Shown here: piece by piece, positions 18,415 to 27,996 of the stretch
Layout of the letters: each line of letters opens with the position of its first letter
Position numbering within the stretch: the first letter of the stretch is position 1
DNA from: Maribacter aestuarii
GTDB lineage: Bacteria; Bacteroidota; Bacteroidia; Flavobacteriales; Flavobacteriaceae
Direction: 5' to 3'
Assembly: GCF_027474845.2 (NCBI RefSeq)
Contig: NZ_CP107031.2
Coordinates: 1,564,501 to 1,628,500, forward strand
Length of the DNA: 64,000 nt
Made by a program: the position numbers and the translations under genes
Notes under the pieces: model-generated
What the model saw: the letters and a program-made list of their open reading frames with translations, nothing else
Databases searched by the model: none
Told to the model about the DNA's origin: nothing

Positions 18415-19995
18415 ATGTTCAAAAATTTAAAAAATGATTTGCCCGCAAGTATTGTGGTATTTTTTGTTGCCCTACCCTTGTGTCTTGGTATTGCACTGGC
18501 TAGTGGTGCTCCTTTATTTTCGGGATTAATCGCAGGAATCATTGGCGGTATCGTTGTAGGAGCTCTAAGCGGCTCACAAATTGGGGTAAGTGGTCCGGCC
18601 GCCGGTCTTGCAGCTATCGTTTTAACGGCTATTGGCGCACTTGGCGGCTATCAGAATTTCTTGGTCGCAGTCGTCTTAGGGGGTGTTATTCAATTGGTTT
18701 TTGGTATACTTAAAGCAGGTATTATCGGATATTATTTTCCTTCTTCCGTAATTAAAGGTATGTTGACCGGAATTGGAATCATCATTATCTTAAAACAGAT
18801 TCCACACTTTTTTGGTTATGATTCCGACCCTGAGGGTGATTTTGCCTTCTTTCAGGTAGACGGAAAAAACACCTTCTCAGAAATTTTAGACACGGTAAAC
18901 AATATAAGTCCAGGGGCAACTCTCATAGCCATTATTGGTCTCTCCATTCTTATATTATGGGATAAAGTACTTTCTAAGAAAGGTAAAATATTTCAATTGG
19001 TCCAAGGGCCTTTGGTCGCCGTTGTGGTGGGAATCATTTTCTACGTATTAACGAAGGATAATGAAACATTGGCTATATCTGCAGAACATTTGGTGAGCGT
19101 TCCCGTCCCGGAAGATGCCTCTTCTTTTTTAGCTCAATTTAGCTTTCCAAATTTTGGTGTAATAGGAGACCCACAAATATGGGTTACCGCATTTACCATT
19201 GCACTGGTTGCTAGTTTGGAAACCTTGTTATGCGTTGAAGCAACGGACAAACTAGATCCAGAAAAAAGGGTTACACCAACCAATAGGGAACTATTGGCCC
19301 AAGGAACCGGAAATATAATCTCCGGACTAATCGGTGGTCTACCAATTACCCAAGTAATTGTACGTAGTTCTGCAAATATCCAATCAGGGGGCAAAACAAA
19401 GATGTCGGCAATCATACATGGATTCTTTTTATTGATATCAGTAATTCTAATCCCCACCTTATTAAATATGATTCCATTGTCCGTGTTGGCGGCAGTTCTC
19501 TTTATTGTAGGCTTTAAATTAGCAAAACCGGCACTGTTTAAAAAAATGTACGATTTGGGTTGGAAGCAGTTTGTTCCCTTCACCGTTACCGTAGTGGGTA
19601 TTGTTTTCACGGATTTACTTATTGGAATAGGTTTAGGGCTTGCGGTAGGAATAGTTGTAATTTTAATCAAGAGTTATCAGAACTCTCATTTCCTTCACAT
19701 TGAAGATAACGATAATGGTAAGCATCAAATGAAAATGACCTTGGCGGAAGAGGTTACATTTTTCAATAAAGGTGCCATTCTAAAAGAGTTGGATAGTATT
19801 CCAAGAGATACATATCTCGAATTAGATGTGAGGAAAACAAGATATTTAGACAATGATATCATAGAAATTCTCGATGATTTTGCCTTTAAGGCGAAAGAAA
19901 GAAATATTGACATCAAATTGATATCTGAACGGGGTGTTGTAGAAAACCCGGACAGCTTTATCGAGTTCTTTAAACTAAGGCCAAAAACAGCTTAA
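18415..19995 (+). CDS. SulP-family inorganic anion transporter, 526 aa
   Basis: This is a multi-pass SulP/SLC26 transporter. The N-terminal ASIVVFFVALPLCLGIALASGAP and GVSGPAAG segments are the family signature, followed by about ten to twelve membrane helices. A C-terminal STAS-like domain (about 430-526) is divergent. Substrates known for the family are sulfate, bicarbonate and other anions. It stands 8 bp before a UspA-like gene and upstream of a carbonic anhydrase, so bicarbonate uptake is the favoured inference. Sulfate cannot be excluded. Confidence 0.9.
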   Translation: MFKNLKNDLPASIVVFFVALPLCLGIALASGAPLFSGLIAGIIGGIVVGALSGSQIGVSGPAAGLAAIVLTAIGALGGYQNFLVAVVLGGVIQLVFGILKAGIIGYYFPSSVIKGMLTGIGIIIILKQIPHFFGYDSDPEGDFAFFQVDGKNTFSEILDTVNNISPGATLIAIIGLSILILWDKVLSKKGKIFQLVQGPLVAVVVGIIFYVLTKDNETLAISAEHLVSVPVPEDASSFLAQFSFPNFGVIGDPQIWVTAFTIALVASLETLLCVEATDKLDPEKRVTPTNRELLAQGTGNIISGLIGGLPITQVIVRSSANIQSGGKTKMSAIIHGFFLLISVILIPTLLNMIPLSVLAAVLFIVGFKLAKPALFKKMYDLGWKQFVPFTVTVVGIVFTDLLIGIGLGLAVGIVVILIKSYQNSHFLHIEDNDNGKHQMKMTLAEEVTFFNKGAILKELDSIPRDTYLELDVRKTRYLDNDIIEILDDFAFKAKERNIDIKLISERGVVENPDSFIEFFKLRPKTA

Positions 19996-20004
19996 GAAAG
20001 AGTT

Positions 20005-20817
20005 ATGAAAAAATATAAACTAGTTGTTCTTTCAGACATGAAAGGAAATTTAAGCGCTAAGCTGAAGGGTATCGCCAACTTTTCCAAAATGGTCGGTGCC
20101 CACATCACGGTCTTACACGTCATTAAGCCCTCGGATTTGGTCAAAAAAGAAAATCAATTGTCGGCCATGCGTACCATCAATGATGAGTATAGTCGCATCG
20201 ACAAAATAATGAGGTCAATTGTTAAGACCATCTCAAAGGAGGACAATATTAATATTAATTATTTACTCACATTGGGTAATATTAAGGACGAGATCGAAAG
20301 TTTTATTAAAAGGGAAAAACCGGATATAGTAGTACTAGGGAAGAAAGACGGTAGCCCATTAACGTTTTTAGGGGATAATATCACCCAGTTTGTCCTCAAA
20401 CGACATGACGGTGCCATTCTTATCGCAGATGATGAAAATCTATTCGAACCCAATTCAAATTTTTCTATGGGCACCTTGGATGATGGTGGATTCAATCTCA
20501 ACCTAGAATTTACGGAGGACTTGATAAAGCATAGTCAAGGCCCGCTTAAATCATTTAAGATTATTAAAAAATCGTCTAATTCCAACGAAAAAGCTTCTTC
20601 TAATCTAGACAGTATTGAATATGTTTTTGAACGTAACGATAATACAATTGAAAAACTACCTGGCTATTTAGAAAAGAACAATATAGGCTTGCTTTTCGTA
20701 AGCAGAGGGCCTAAAGGTGTTAAATCGAGACCAAACTTGATATCATCGGATATTAGTGGTATTATTAATAAACTTAAATTCCCCGTAATGATATCCAATA
20801 ATGAAAATACCATTTGA
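20005..20817 (+). CDS. UspA-like universal stress protein, 270 aa
   Basis: The N-terminal half (1-145) reads as one Usp domain: YKLVVLSDMKG start, HITVLHVIKP, and KPDIVVLGKKDG near 110. The C-terminal half is a more divergent second Usp-like domain ending in FPVMISNN. The GxxGxxxxG ATP-loop is weak, so nucleotide binding is uncertain. It sits between a SulP transporter (9-bp gap) and a carbonic anhydrase (15-bp gap), all on one strand, and may regulate or support that transport unit. The regulatory role is inference. Confidence 0.78.
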   Translation: MKKYKLVVLSDMKGNLSAKLKGIANFSKMVGAHITVLHVIKPSDLVKKENQLSAMRTINDEYSRIDKIMRSIVKTISKEDNININYLLTLGNIKDEIESFIKREKPDIVVLGKKDGSPLTFLGDNITQFVLKRHDGAILIADDENLFEPNSNFSMGTLDDGGFNLNLEFTEDLIKHSQGPLKSFKIIKKSSNSNEKASSNLDSIEYVFERNDNTIEKLPGYLEKNNIGLLFVSRGPKGVKSRPNLISSDISGIINKLKFPVMISNNENTI

Positions 20818-20832
20818 AATAAAACTAGAATT

Positions 20833-21462
20833 ATGAAAGCACAAACAAAAGAGACGCAAGCGGCCATATCTCCTGATCAAGCGATACAATTATTAAAAGA
20901 AGGAAACGCGCGTTTTGTCGCGAATAAGAAAGCCAATAGGGACTTGTTAGGCCAAGTAAAGGAGACGGCTTCCGGGCAATATCCGTTTGCGACTATATTG
21001 AGTTGTATAGATTCCAGAGTTTCGGCAGAGCTTATTTTTGATCAGGGAGTAGGAGATATTTTTAGCGCAAGGGTTGCAGGAAATATAGTAAACGAAGACC
21101 TTTTGGGTAGTGTAGAGTTTGCCTGTAAATTGGCTGGGACAAAAGTTTTTGTGGTTTTAGGCCATACCGCATGCGGTGCGGTAAAAGGTGCATGCGACGA
21201 TGCTAAAATGGGCAATCTCACCATTTTATTACATAAGATAAAGCCGGCCGTAAGAGCTGTTAAAGAACCTTCAGATAGTAATTTGCGAAACTCTAAAAAT
21301 ATTGACTTTGTAAACGACGTGGTTACGAAGAACGTAGAGCTTACTATTGAGGATACAAGAAGCCTTAGTCCTGTTTTAAAAGAAATGGAAGATAACGGAG
21401 AGATCAAAATTATTGGTGCAATATACGATATCAGTAACGGAAAAGTCACATTCTTGGATTGA
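20833..21462 (+). CDS. Beta-class carbonic anhydrase, 209 aa
   Basis: Zinc ligands C58, H111 and C114 and the Asp60-Arg62 dyad are visible in SCIDSRVS and LGHTACGAVKGAC. The enzyme interconverts CO2 and bicarbonate, probably in the cytosol since the N-terminus shows no signal peptide. Together with the upstream SulP transporter and UspA protein it forms a compact unit that would take in and convert inorganic carbon. In the marine flavobacterium Polaribacter MED152 a SulP-type transporter beside a carbonic anhydrase was proposed for anaplerotic carbon supply. A strong terminator follows the gene. Confidence 0.93.
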   Translation: MKAQTKETQAAISPDQAIQLLKEGNARFVANKKANRDLLGQVKETASGQYPFATILSCIDSRVSAELIFDQGVGDIFSARVAGNIVNEDLLGSVEFACKLAGTKVFVVLGHTACGAVKGACDDAKMGNLTILLHKIKPAVRAVKEPSDSNLRNSKNIDFVNDVVTKNVELTIEDTRSLSPVLKEMEDNGEIKIIGAIYDISNGKVTFLD

Positions 21463-21483
21463 AGCACTATAAATTATTGAAAG

Positions 21484-21511
21484 AAAGCCAATCATTTTGA
21501 TTGGCTTTTTT
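21484..21511 (+). terminator. Intrinsic terminator after the carbonic anhydrase gene
   Basis: An 11-bp perfect stem (AAAGCCAATCA / TGATTGGCTTT) with a 3-nt loop is followed by a T run. It closes the SulP-Usp-carbonic anhydrase unit. Confidence 0.9.
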
Positions 21512-21561
21512 ATTGTTTAAATACGCTATCTTTCTAATTAGAAGTAACACTGTCAATATTT

Positions 21562-23439
21562 ATGAAAAAGTTGTTTTCCAATCTTCGAGGAGATTTATTT
21601 GGTGGTATTACCGCTGGTATAGTAGCCTTGCCTTTGGCACTCGCTTTTGGAGTAAGTTCAGGTATGGGGCCAAGTGCAGGTCTTTACGGTGCCATTTTTA
21701 TCAGTTTTTTTGCCGCACTTTTTGGAGGTACGAATACCCAAATTTCTGGACCCACTGCTCCCATGACGGCGGTAAGTATGGTTGTTATTGCTGGTATTGT
21801 GGCAATACATGACGGAAGCCTGGAAAAGGCATTGCCGGCCATTCTTATAGTATTTCTCTTAGCTGGCCTTATGCAAATTGGTTTGGGCCTGATGGGGATA
21901 GGTAGATACATCCGCTACATCCCATACCCGGTGGTATCCGGATTCATGACGGCTATAGGAGTCATTATACTTGTTACTCAAATATTACCAGCTATAGGTT
22001 ATTATCCAAAAGAAGATATGGAGTTTGTAAATCAGTACAAACCTATGGCGGAGGAAATAATTCTCGATAATATTCTTAAGGAAGAGGCCGGTGAGGGAAT
22101 TCTGGTTTTAGAGAATTTTGAAGAGACCATTAGGCGTGCACAGGAAATAACAGAGGAGGACATGCTCAAAGAAGCTAAAACCCTAGCAAAGACAGAAGCT
22201 TCCGGGGTTTTAGGAGCGATCAAAATTTTACCAAGGGCATTGAGGAATATAAACTGGCTCGAGCTTGTCCTAGCACTTTCTACCATTATTATTATCTACG
22301 GTTTTAAACGAATAACTACCGCCATTCCAAGCGCACTTGTAGCTCTTGTGGTGGTTTCTGGAGTGGCTTATGGTTTTGGGTTGGACTATCGTCCTATCGA
22401 ACAAATTCCCAGCGGTTTTCCGCTTCCCAATCTTGGTATTTTTACAGAATTTAAACTAAGTTCGGTTAGCCCCTATGTGTTTACCGCTTTGACACTTGCG
22501 CTATTGGGCGCCATTGATTCTTTATTGACATCTGTAGTGGCGGATAACATGACGAAGACCAAGCACCAACCTAACAAAGAGCTTGTAGGTCAAGGTATTG
22601 GTAACAGTATTGCTGCAATTTTTGGAGGAATTCCAGGGGCGGGAGCCACAATACGCACCGTTGTAAACATAAATGCCGGTGGAAAAACGAAACTCTCCGG
22701 TATGGTCGCCGGTATATTGCTGTTGATTATCCTATTAGCCTTAGGTCCCGTAGCCTCACAAATTCCGGCAGCGGTACTTGCGGGCATTCTTGTGACCGTA
22801 GGTATAGGGGTAATGGATTACAAGGGCTTAAAAGCGATTCCCAGCCTACCTAAAGATTTGAGTATAGGGCCTTTAAAATTTAGCTCGGAGGTAGTCATTA
22901 TGCTGGTAGTTCTTATATTATCCTCTGTTTGGAACTTGGTTTATGCCGTAGGAGTAGGCTTGATCATCGCTTCATTAATGTTCATGAAGAAAATGGGAGA
23001 TCTAACTGCGGAACGATCTGATGTAAAACCTTTGGAAGAAGAAATTGGCTGGGCAGATGAGTCCGACTTTCCTAAAAACCTTAAAGAGGAGGTATTTATA
23101 AAACATCTAAAAGGGCCATTATTTTTTGGCTCCACCAATGAGTTCCAACAGATGGCCGATCAGATTCCAAGGACCGCTTCAACGGTTATCATACGAATGG
23201 GGCGTATGCAATACATGGATCAGTCCGGCCTTTATACGCTTGAGGATATCCTCATAGATTTAAAAAAATCGGGTATCGATATACTCTTTGTTGAAGTGCT
23301 GGAACAACCTAGATATATGATGGAACGTGTGGATGTGATTCCCGATTTAATTCCTGAGGAGCATATTTTTGATAATTTTGATGATTGCTTGGCCTGGGTA
23401 AAGCAAAACGTGAAGGACAAATATCCCGTTCCAGTTTAA
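21562..23439 (+). CDS. SulP-family anion transporter with STAS domain, 625 aa
   Basis: This is the second SulP transporter. The N-terminal GGITAGIVALPLALAFGVSSGMGP and ISGPTAPMT segments match the family core. An inserted hydrophilic stretch at about 155-220 (between membrane helices, rich in Glu) makes it longer than its neighbours. The C-terminal STAS domain at about 505-615 contains FFGSTNEFQQMADQIP and MDQSGLYTLEDIL, the usual STAS loop around a Ser. It resembles the third SulP (24687) much more than the first. The likely substrate is bicarbonate or sulfate. It stands alone after a terminator. Confidence 0.9.
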   Translation: MKKLFSNLRGDLFGGITAGIVALPLALAFGVSSGMGPSAGLYGAIFISFFAALFGGTNTQISGPTAPMTAVSMVVIAGIVAIHDGSLEKALPAILIVFLLAGLMQIGLGLMGIGRYIRYIPYPVVSGFMTAIGVIILVTQILPAIGYYPKEDMEFVNQYKPMAEEIILDNILKEEAGEGILVLENFEETIRRAQEITEEDMLKEAKTLAKTEASGVLGAIKILPRALRNINWLELVLALSTIIIIYGFKRITTAIPSALVALVVVSGVAYGFGLDYRPIEQIPSGFPLPNLGIFTEFKLSSVSPYVFTALTLALLGAIDSLLTSVVADNMTKTKHQPNKELVGQGIGNSIAAIFGGIPGAGATIRTVVNINAGGKTKLSGMVAGILLLIILLALGPVASQIPAAVLAGILVTVGIGVMDYKGLKAIPSLPKDLSIGPLKFSSEVVIMLVVLILSSVWNLVYAVGVGLIIASLMFMKKMGDLTAERSDVKPLEEEIGWADESDFPKNLKEEVFIKHLKGPLFFGSTNEFQQMADQIPRTASTVIIRMGRMQYMDQSGLYTLEDILIDLKKSGIDILFVEVLEQPRYMMERVDVIPDLIPEEHIFDNFDDCLAWVKQNVKDKYPVPV

Positions 23440-23511
23440 CCTTCATCAAAACCGGACAAAAACAAGCTGCACTATTTTAAAAGTTTTAAATTTGCTGTTT
23501 TAATTGACCAT

Positions 23512-24531
23512 ATGATTGATACCATTAAAAAACATATTTCGGAAATTGAGAATTTCACAGCAAATACTCAAGAGGCAATCGAGTCTTTCCGTATCAAATA
23601 TTTGGGAAAAAAGGGGTTGTTGAACGACCTTTTTGCTGAATTCAAAAATGTTCCCAACGAACAAAAGAAAGAGTACGGTCAGACAATCAACCAACTAAAA
23701 AAAGCGGCTACCGACAAAGTTAATGCACTTAAGGACGCCTTGGAAAATACTACCGAGGAGCAAGGGGTCTATGGGGATTTGACAAGGCCGAGCGAACCTA
23801 TTGAGCTAGGAGCACGTCACCCCATATCTATAGTAAAAAATCAAATTATAGAAATTTTCTCCAGAATTGGTTTCAATGTATCAGAAGGTCCCGAAATAGA
23901 AGATGACTGGCATAACTTTTCCGCGTTGAACCTCCCGGAATACCATCCGGCCAGGGATATGCAGGATACTTTTTTTGTCCAAACCAATCCAGATATACTC
24001 TTACGAACGCATACCTCATCGGTACAGGTTCGCTATATGGAAAATAACAAACCGCCTATTAGGACGATTTCCCCAGGTAGGGTTTACAGAAACGAAGCCA
24101 TATCCGCTCGTTCCCATTGCTTTTTCCATCAGGTAGAAGGGTTGTATATAGATAAGGACGTTTCCTTCGCTGACTTGAAACAAACCCTGCAGTATTTTAC
24201 CACCGAACTTTTTGGTAAGTCAAAAATCCGGTTAAGACCCTCTTATTTTCCCTTTACAGAGCCAAGTGCCGAGGTAGATGTATACTGGGGATTGGAAACG
24301 GAAACGGACTATCGTATGACCAAGGGTACAGGGTGGTTAGAAATTATGGGTTGTGGCATGGTGGATCCAAACGTACTTACAAATTGCGGTATAGACTCGG
24401 AAGAATATTCGGGATTTGCCTTTGGGATGGGAATTGACCGTATTGCCTTGCTACTACATCAAATCCCAGATATTCGCTTATTGAGCGAAAATGATATTCG
24501 TTTTTTGGAACAGTTTAAAAGTGCGTTCTAG
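23512..24531 (+). CDS. pheS: Phenylalanyl-tRNA synthetase alpha subunit, 339 aa
   Basis: PheS is the catalytic subunit of the alpha2beta2 class II synthetase that charges tRNA-Phe. The N-terminal coiled coil (about 1-85) contacts tRNA. Class II motifs are visible: GPEIEDDWHNFSALNLPEYHPARD, then RTHTSSVQVRYM, RVYRNEAISARSHCFFHQVEG and the C-terminal GFAFGMGIDRIALL. pheT is not in this window, so the subunit genes are separated, which is common in Bacteroidota. It lies between two SulP genes, and the small protein at 26378 is a frequent companion of pheS in Flavobacteria. Confidence 0.96.
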   Translation: MIDTIKKHISEIENFTANTQEAIESFRIKYLGKKGLLNDLFAEFKNVPNEQKKEYGQTINQLKKAATDKVNALKDALENTTEEQGVYGDLTRPSEPIELGARHPISIVKNQIIEIFSRIGFNVSEGPEIEDDWHNFSALNLPEYHPARDMQDTFFVQTNPDILLRTHTSSVQVRYMENNKPPIRTISPGRVYRNEAISARSHCFFHQVEGLYIDKDVSFADLKQTLQYFTTELFGKSKIRLRPSYFPFTEPSAEVDVYWGLETETDYRMTKGTGWLEIMGCGMVDPNVLTNCGIDSEEYSGFAFGMGIDRIALLLHQIPDIRLLSENDIRFLEQFKSAF

Positions 24532-24686
24532 ACCCTTGAATATTGCTTATTGCTGTTTCTATTGAGCTAATACTAAATTCTATAGGTCCTTTTATTTTTT
24601 ACATTGCTATACTATATTTACTTCATAGTTAGGGATCCTAGCCTTTTTCAAATGTTAAAATGTCCTAACACTATAGGATAAGGTTT

Positions 24687-26348
24687 ATGCTAAAAGGAAT
24701 TTTCGATTTCAGTAATTTAAAAGGAGATTTAACTGGTGGGCTTGTTGCAGGTGTGGTAGCCCTTCCCTTGGCCCTTGCTTTTGGAGTGCAGTCGGGTCTT
24801 GGTGCAATTGCAGGACTTTATGGCGCAATAGGAGTGGGTATCATGGCAGCACTTTTTGGAGGCACTTTGACCCAGGCAAGCGGGCCAACTGGGCCAATGA
24901 CCGTTGTTTCAGCGGCTTTGGTAGCTAGTGCAATTGAAATCGCAGGTAGTTTAGAAAGCGCTATGGGCATCATTATACTTACCTTTTTTCTTGGAGGTAT
25001 TTTACAAATTTTATTTGGTCTAATTAATATTGCCAGTTACATCAAGTATTTTCCGTATCCGGTAGTTTCAGGTTTTATGAGCGGCGTCGGATTGATTATT
25101 GTAATTTTACAATTATTCCCTTTTGCAGGTCTCGATTCAGCGAAATCGACTATTTCAGTTATACAGGATTTACCTCGCTTGTTTGCAGACTTCAATTGGC
25201 ACGCACTTGCATTAGGCGGACTTACGGTAATTATATATTATCTTTTCCCTAAAATCACCAAAGCTGTTCCAAGTCCGTTGGTGGCATTGATAGTGGCATC
25301 CTTAGCCGCGTATTTTCTTAAATGGGATATCCCTGTAATTGGTGAAATACCTTCTGGATTGCCTAGCCTTCAATTAGATGGCATTTTATCCGTTGATAGT
25401 TCTGCTTATTACTTAATTGCTGAATATGCCTTGGTATTGGCCGTTTTAGGATCAATAGATTCGTTATTGACCTCTGTAATTGCGGATAATATGACCAAGA
25501 CTAAGCACAATAGTAATCGAGAACTGATTGGTCAAGGCATAGGTAATGCGTTAGCAGCTATGTTTGGAGGTATACCCGGTGCCGGAGCGACCAAGGGTAC
25601 GGTAGTAAATATTAACTCAGGAGGAAGGACCCGTTTATCAGGTATGTTCCATGGACTGTTCCTTTTAGCCGTTCTTTTAGGACTTGGTTCGCTTGCCGCC
25701 CATATTCCACTAGCGGTTTTGGCTGGAATTCTTATACCCATAGGTTTTAAAATCGTGGATACTAAGGGTCTAAAGCATCTAACTAATGTGCCTCGTGCGG
25801 ACGCAATAGTACTAGTTGTCGTATTACTTTTTACCACCTTTGGGAGTTTGATTCAAGCGGTAGGCATAGGTCTTATTTTAGCCTCCTTATTATTTATGAA
25901 AAAGGCTAGTGATATTGGGGAGGAAGGAATCCAAGTAGGTTCTTTAGCAGGTTTTGATGGTGAAAAACCTTGGAAGGACGAAGAGGACTTTTTTGAAAAA
26001 TATAAAGATAAGGTCATCATTAAACATCTCTATGGCCCATTATTCTTTGGTTTTACTTCTCATTTCAAAGATCAACTACAGGAAATATCTTCGGATATAG
26101 AAGCGTTGATTATTCGTTTTGACCAAGTGCCCTATATTGATCAATCCGGACTGTATGCCATGGAAGATGCTCTTCTAGATCTTCAAAATAAAAAGGTTAC
26201 CGTTTTATTAACAGGTCTACAAACCCAACCGTATGACTTGATGACTTCAATAGATATTATTCCCGATGTTATTCCAGAGGAACACATTTTTGATGATATC
26301 GAGGCTAGTTTTGGTTGGCTTCGAACTCAATTACGGGATGTTCATTAA
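24687..26348 (+). CDS. SulP-family anion transporter with STAS domain, 553 aa
   Basis: This is the third SulP transporter of the window, closely related to the second: GGLVAGVVALPLALAFGVQSGLG start, SGPTGPMTVVS, SIDSLLTSVIADNMTKTKHN and a C-terminal STAS domain (about 435-545) with IDQSGLYAMEDALLDL. It lacks the acidic insert of its paralog. Eleven to twelve membrane helices can be traced. It probably arose by duplication of the second copy, with pheS now between them. The likely substrate is bicarbonate or sulfate. Confidence 0.9.
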   Translation: MLKGIFDFSNLKGDLTGGLVAGVVALPLALAFGVQSGLGAIAGLYGAIGVGIMAALFGGTLTQASGPTGPMTVVSAALVASAIEIAGSLESAMGIIILTFFLGGILQILFGLINIASYIKYFPYPVVSGFMSGVGLIIVILQLFPFAGLDSAKSTISVIQDLPRLFADFNWHALALGGLTVIIYYLFPKITKAVPSPLVALIVASLAAYFLKWDIPVIGEIPSGLPSLQLDGILSVDSSAYYLIAEYALVLAVLGSIDSLLTSVIADNMTKTKHNSNRELIGQGIGNALAAMFGGIPGAGATKGTVVNINSGGRTRLSGMFHGLFLLAVLLGLGSLAAHIPLAVLAGILIPIGFKIVDTKGLKHLTNVPRADAIVLVVVLLFTTFGSLIQAVGIGLILASLLFMKKASDIGEEGIQVGSLAGFDGEKPWKDEEDFFEKYKDKVIIKHLYGPLFFGFTSHFKDQLQEISSDIEALIIRFDQVPYIDQSGLYAMEDALLDLQNKKVTVLLTGLQTQPYDLMTSIDIIPDVIPEEHIFDDIEASFGWLRTQLRDVH

Positions 26349-26377
26349 TGAGATATCTATTAAAACCTAAAGGTTAA

Positions 26378-26773
26378 GTGAAAAAAGATATTGAAATCCC
26401 CGTAGCGAAAGATGTTCACATTGCTTTGATACATGAATGGAACGAAGAATTTCTTTCCAAAGATTGGAACGCTTACATCATCAACAATCGTAATACCCCC
26501 ATTGAGATGGCCCTTATTGTCTCCAAGGGATACGATGGGGATAGAAAAACATCGACCATGAGACATGCCATTGGTGTTGTTGAAGCAAAGGCCTATGAAA
26601 AAATAGAGCTGGTACAAGAGGATGTACTTACCCTGAACAATGAATTTTTTGTGACGTATTACGCCGATAACAAGTTGTATGAAAAGCGATTTCTTTTTGA
26701 AAAGAATAGCATACAGGAAAGTAATCTTATTACCGTCCCCTTAATAGAAAAAGATGGGATTTTTGCCCAATAA
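26378..26773 (+). CDS. Conserved small protein found near pheS in Flavobacteria, 131 aa
   Basis: The gene starts with GTG 29 bp after the SulP stop. It is hydrophilic, without signal peptide or membrane helix, and contains DWNAYIINNRNTPIEMALIVSKGYDG followed by a short basic KTSTMRH segment. I recognise it only as a conserved flavobacterial family that is sometimes mislabelled as a phenylalanyl-tRNA synthetase subunit because of its neighbourhood. No catalytic motif is visible and the function is unknown. Confidence 0.75.
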   Translation: MKKDIEIPVAKDVHIALIHEWNEEFLSKDWNAYIINNRNTPIEMALIVSKGYDGDRKTSTMRHAIGVVEAKAYEKIELVQEDVLTLNNEFFVTYYADNKLYEKRFLFEKNSIQESNLITVPLIEKDGIFAQ

Positions 26774-27029
26774 GATCCACTTCAAATAATTCATACTTCA
26801 AAGCATCACCAGCGATGGTTATGAATTGAATTATCTTGAATAACAACTATTAGTCTAAAGATGATACGAGATAATTCATATTACCTTTTGGGCTTATTTC
26901 TCCCATAATAGGTAAAATCAAATTTTAATAAGGAATTCTTGAGAAATAAATGTAACAACGTGTTATACGACTGTTCTCATCCTTCGCTACTAAAACGCAA
27001 CCTTATGGTACAATTTGTATCTTAAATGA

Positions 27030-27473
27030 ATGAGAGCAAAAACATATCTTATTGGATTTTTATCAATTTTTCTACTTCAATGTGATAATTCCCGAGTAGA
27101 TTGCGCGACAGTTAGTTGCATAGCACAATCCCTGGCTATTGAATTGGTCGATGCTGATGGAACCAATCTTATAGAAAATGGGACCTATCCCATTGGAAAT
27201 ATTAAAATTTTGAAAAATGAAAATCAGGTCAATCAATATTCATCTGATAGGGCAATTTTCATTTTACTTTCTGGACAAAGAGGCAATAACACTTATCAAA
27301 TTGACTTAGGCAACTCTGAAGTGGATATTCTAGTATTGAATTTAGGTCTAACAGGTTCCGACGAGGATTGCTGTGGCCCCTCCTTCTCTATTAATAATGC
27401 AATGTATAATGGTAAATTTATTGAAGTTGAGATTGATGAACAACTCGGTCAGAAAATTACCGTCCTAAAATAA
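27030..27473 (+). CDS. Putative lipoprotein, 147 aa
   Basis: The first residues MRAKTYLIGFLSIFLLQC form a lipoprotein signal with Cys18 as the probable lipidation site (lipobox FLLQC). The mature part is short and acidic, with five further Cys residues, including an adjacent Cys pair in EDCCGPS. I recognise no domain. It would be anchored in the outer membrane or the periplasmic face of the inner membrane. It stands alone between the pheS-linked gene and a convergent lipoprotein gene. Confidence 0.65.
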   Translation: MRAKTYLIGFLSIFLLQCDNSRVDCATVSCIAQSLAIELVDADGTNLIENGTYPIGNIKILKNENQVNQYSSDRAIFILLSGQRGNNTYQIDLGNSEVDILVLNLGLTGSDEDCCGPSFSINNAMYNGKFIEVEIDEQLGQKITVLK

Positions 27474-27504
27474 CCTTATTTATTAATTTGGCAGAAAACT
27501 ACTG

Positions 27505-27996
27505 CTACCTAAGCGGGAATCCTTTTGCTGCCCACCAAGGGTGTACTTCTATAATAAGCCTGCCTGACTTGACCATCGGGTCGGAATTTGCCAGACTATC
27601 CGCCATTTCCAGTGTTGGCGTATTGTAAATTGTAATGCCCCTAATAACGCCATCATCCCCAAAAGGTCCAGAAATATCGGCATATCCCAATTCGTACATT
27701 TTGCCCAAATGAGCTAAATGCAATGCTTGCAGACTATCTGCCTCTTCCTTCGCTTGTGATCTGTTCGGGCCACTTTTTAAAAAAGCAATGAAATATTGCT
27801 GCATCAAAACGGTATCCTTGGTCTTTTCGTCAACGTAATCAAAAATCTGAAAGCCTTCTTTCGTAAGTCGCTCCTTAACCGAAGCCTTGGATTCTTGCTG
27901 TTCTTGCTTAATCACTATTTCGGCTGGTTCACTTTGCTCTTGGTTTCCGCAAGAAACCATGAAAGCCATGAACAAAAGTAAAATCACATTTTTCAT
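27505..27996 (-). CDS. Lipoprotein with YCII-related domain, 163 aa
   Basis: The signal MKNVILLLFMAFMVSC ends in a lipobox with Cys16. After a Glu/Gln-rich linker the domain of about 65-155 fits the YCII-related (dimeric alpha-beta barrel) family: MQQYFIAFLKSGPNRSQ, HLAHLGKMYELGYADISGPF, and SDPMVKSGRLIIEVHPWW. In cytosolic YciI proteins a His-Asp pair is conserved, and here H and D occur at matching spots (LHLAHLG, NSDPMVKSG). An exported YCII lipoprotein is unusual outside Bacteroidota. The gene overlaps the upstream CYTH gene by 4 bp. Confidence 0.78.
   Translation of the reverse strand: MKNVILLLFMAFMVSCGNQEQSEPAEIVIKQEQQESKASVKERLTKEGFQIFDYVDEKTKDTVLMQQYFIAFLKSGPNRSQAKEEADSLQALHLAHLGKMYELGYADISGPFGDDGVIRGITIYNTPTLEMADSLANSDPMVKSGRLIIEVHPWWAAKGFPLR

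Noticed and set aside
21501-21812. 103-codon frame at the start of the second SulP gene
   Set aside because: It is the same DNA in another frame; the SulP frame has clear family motifs from 21562.
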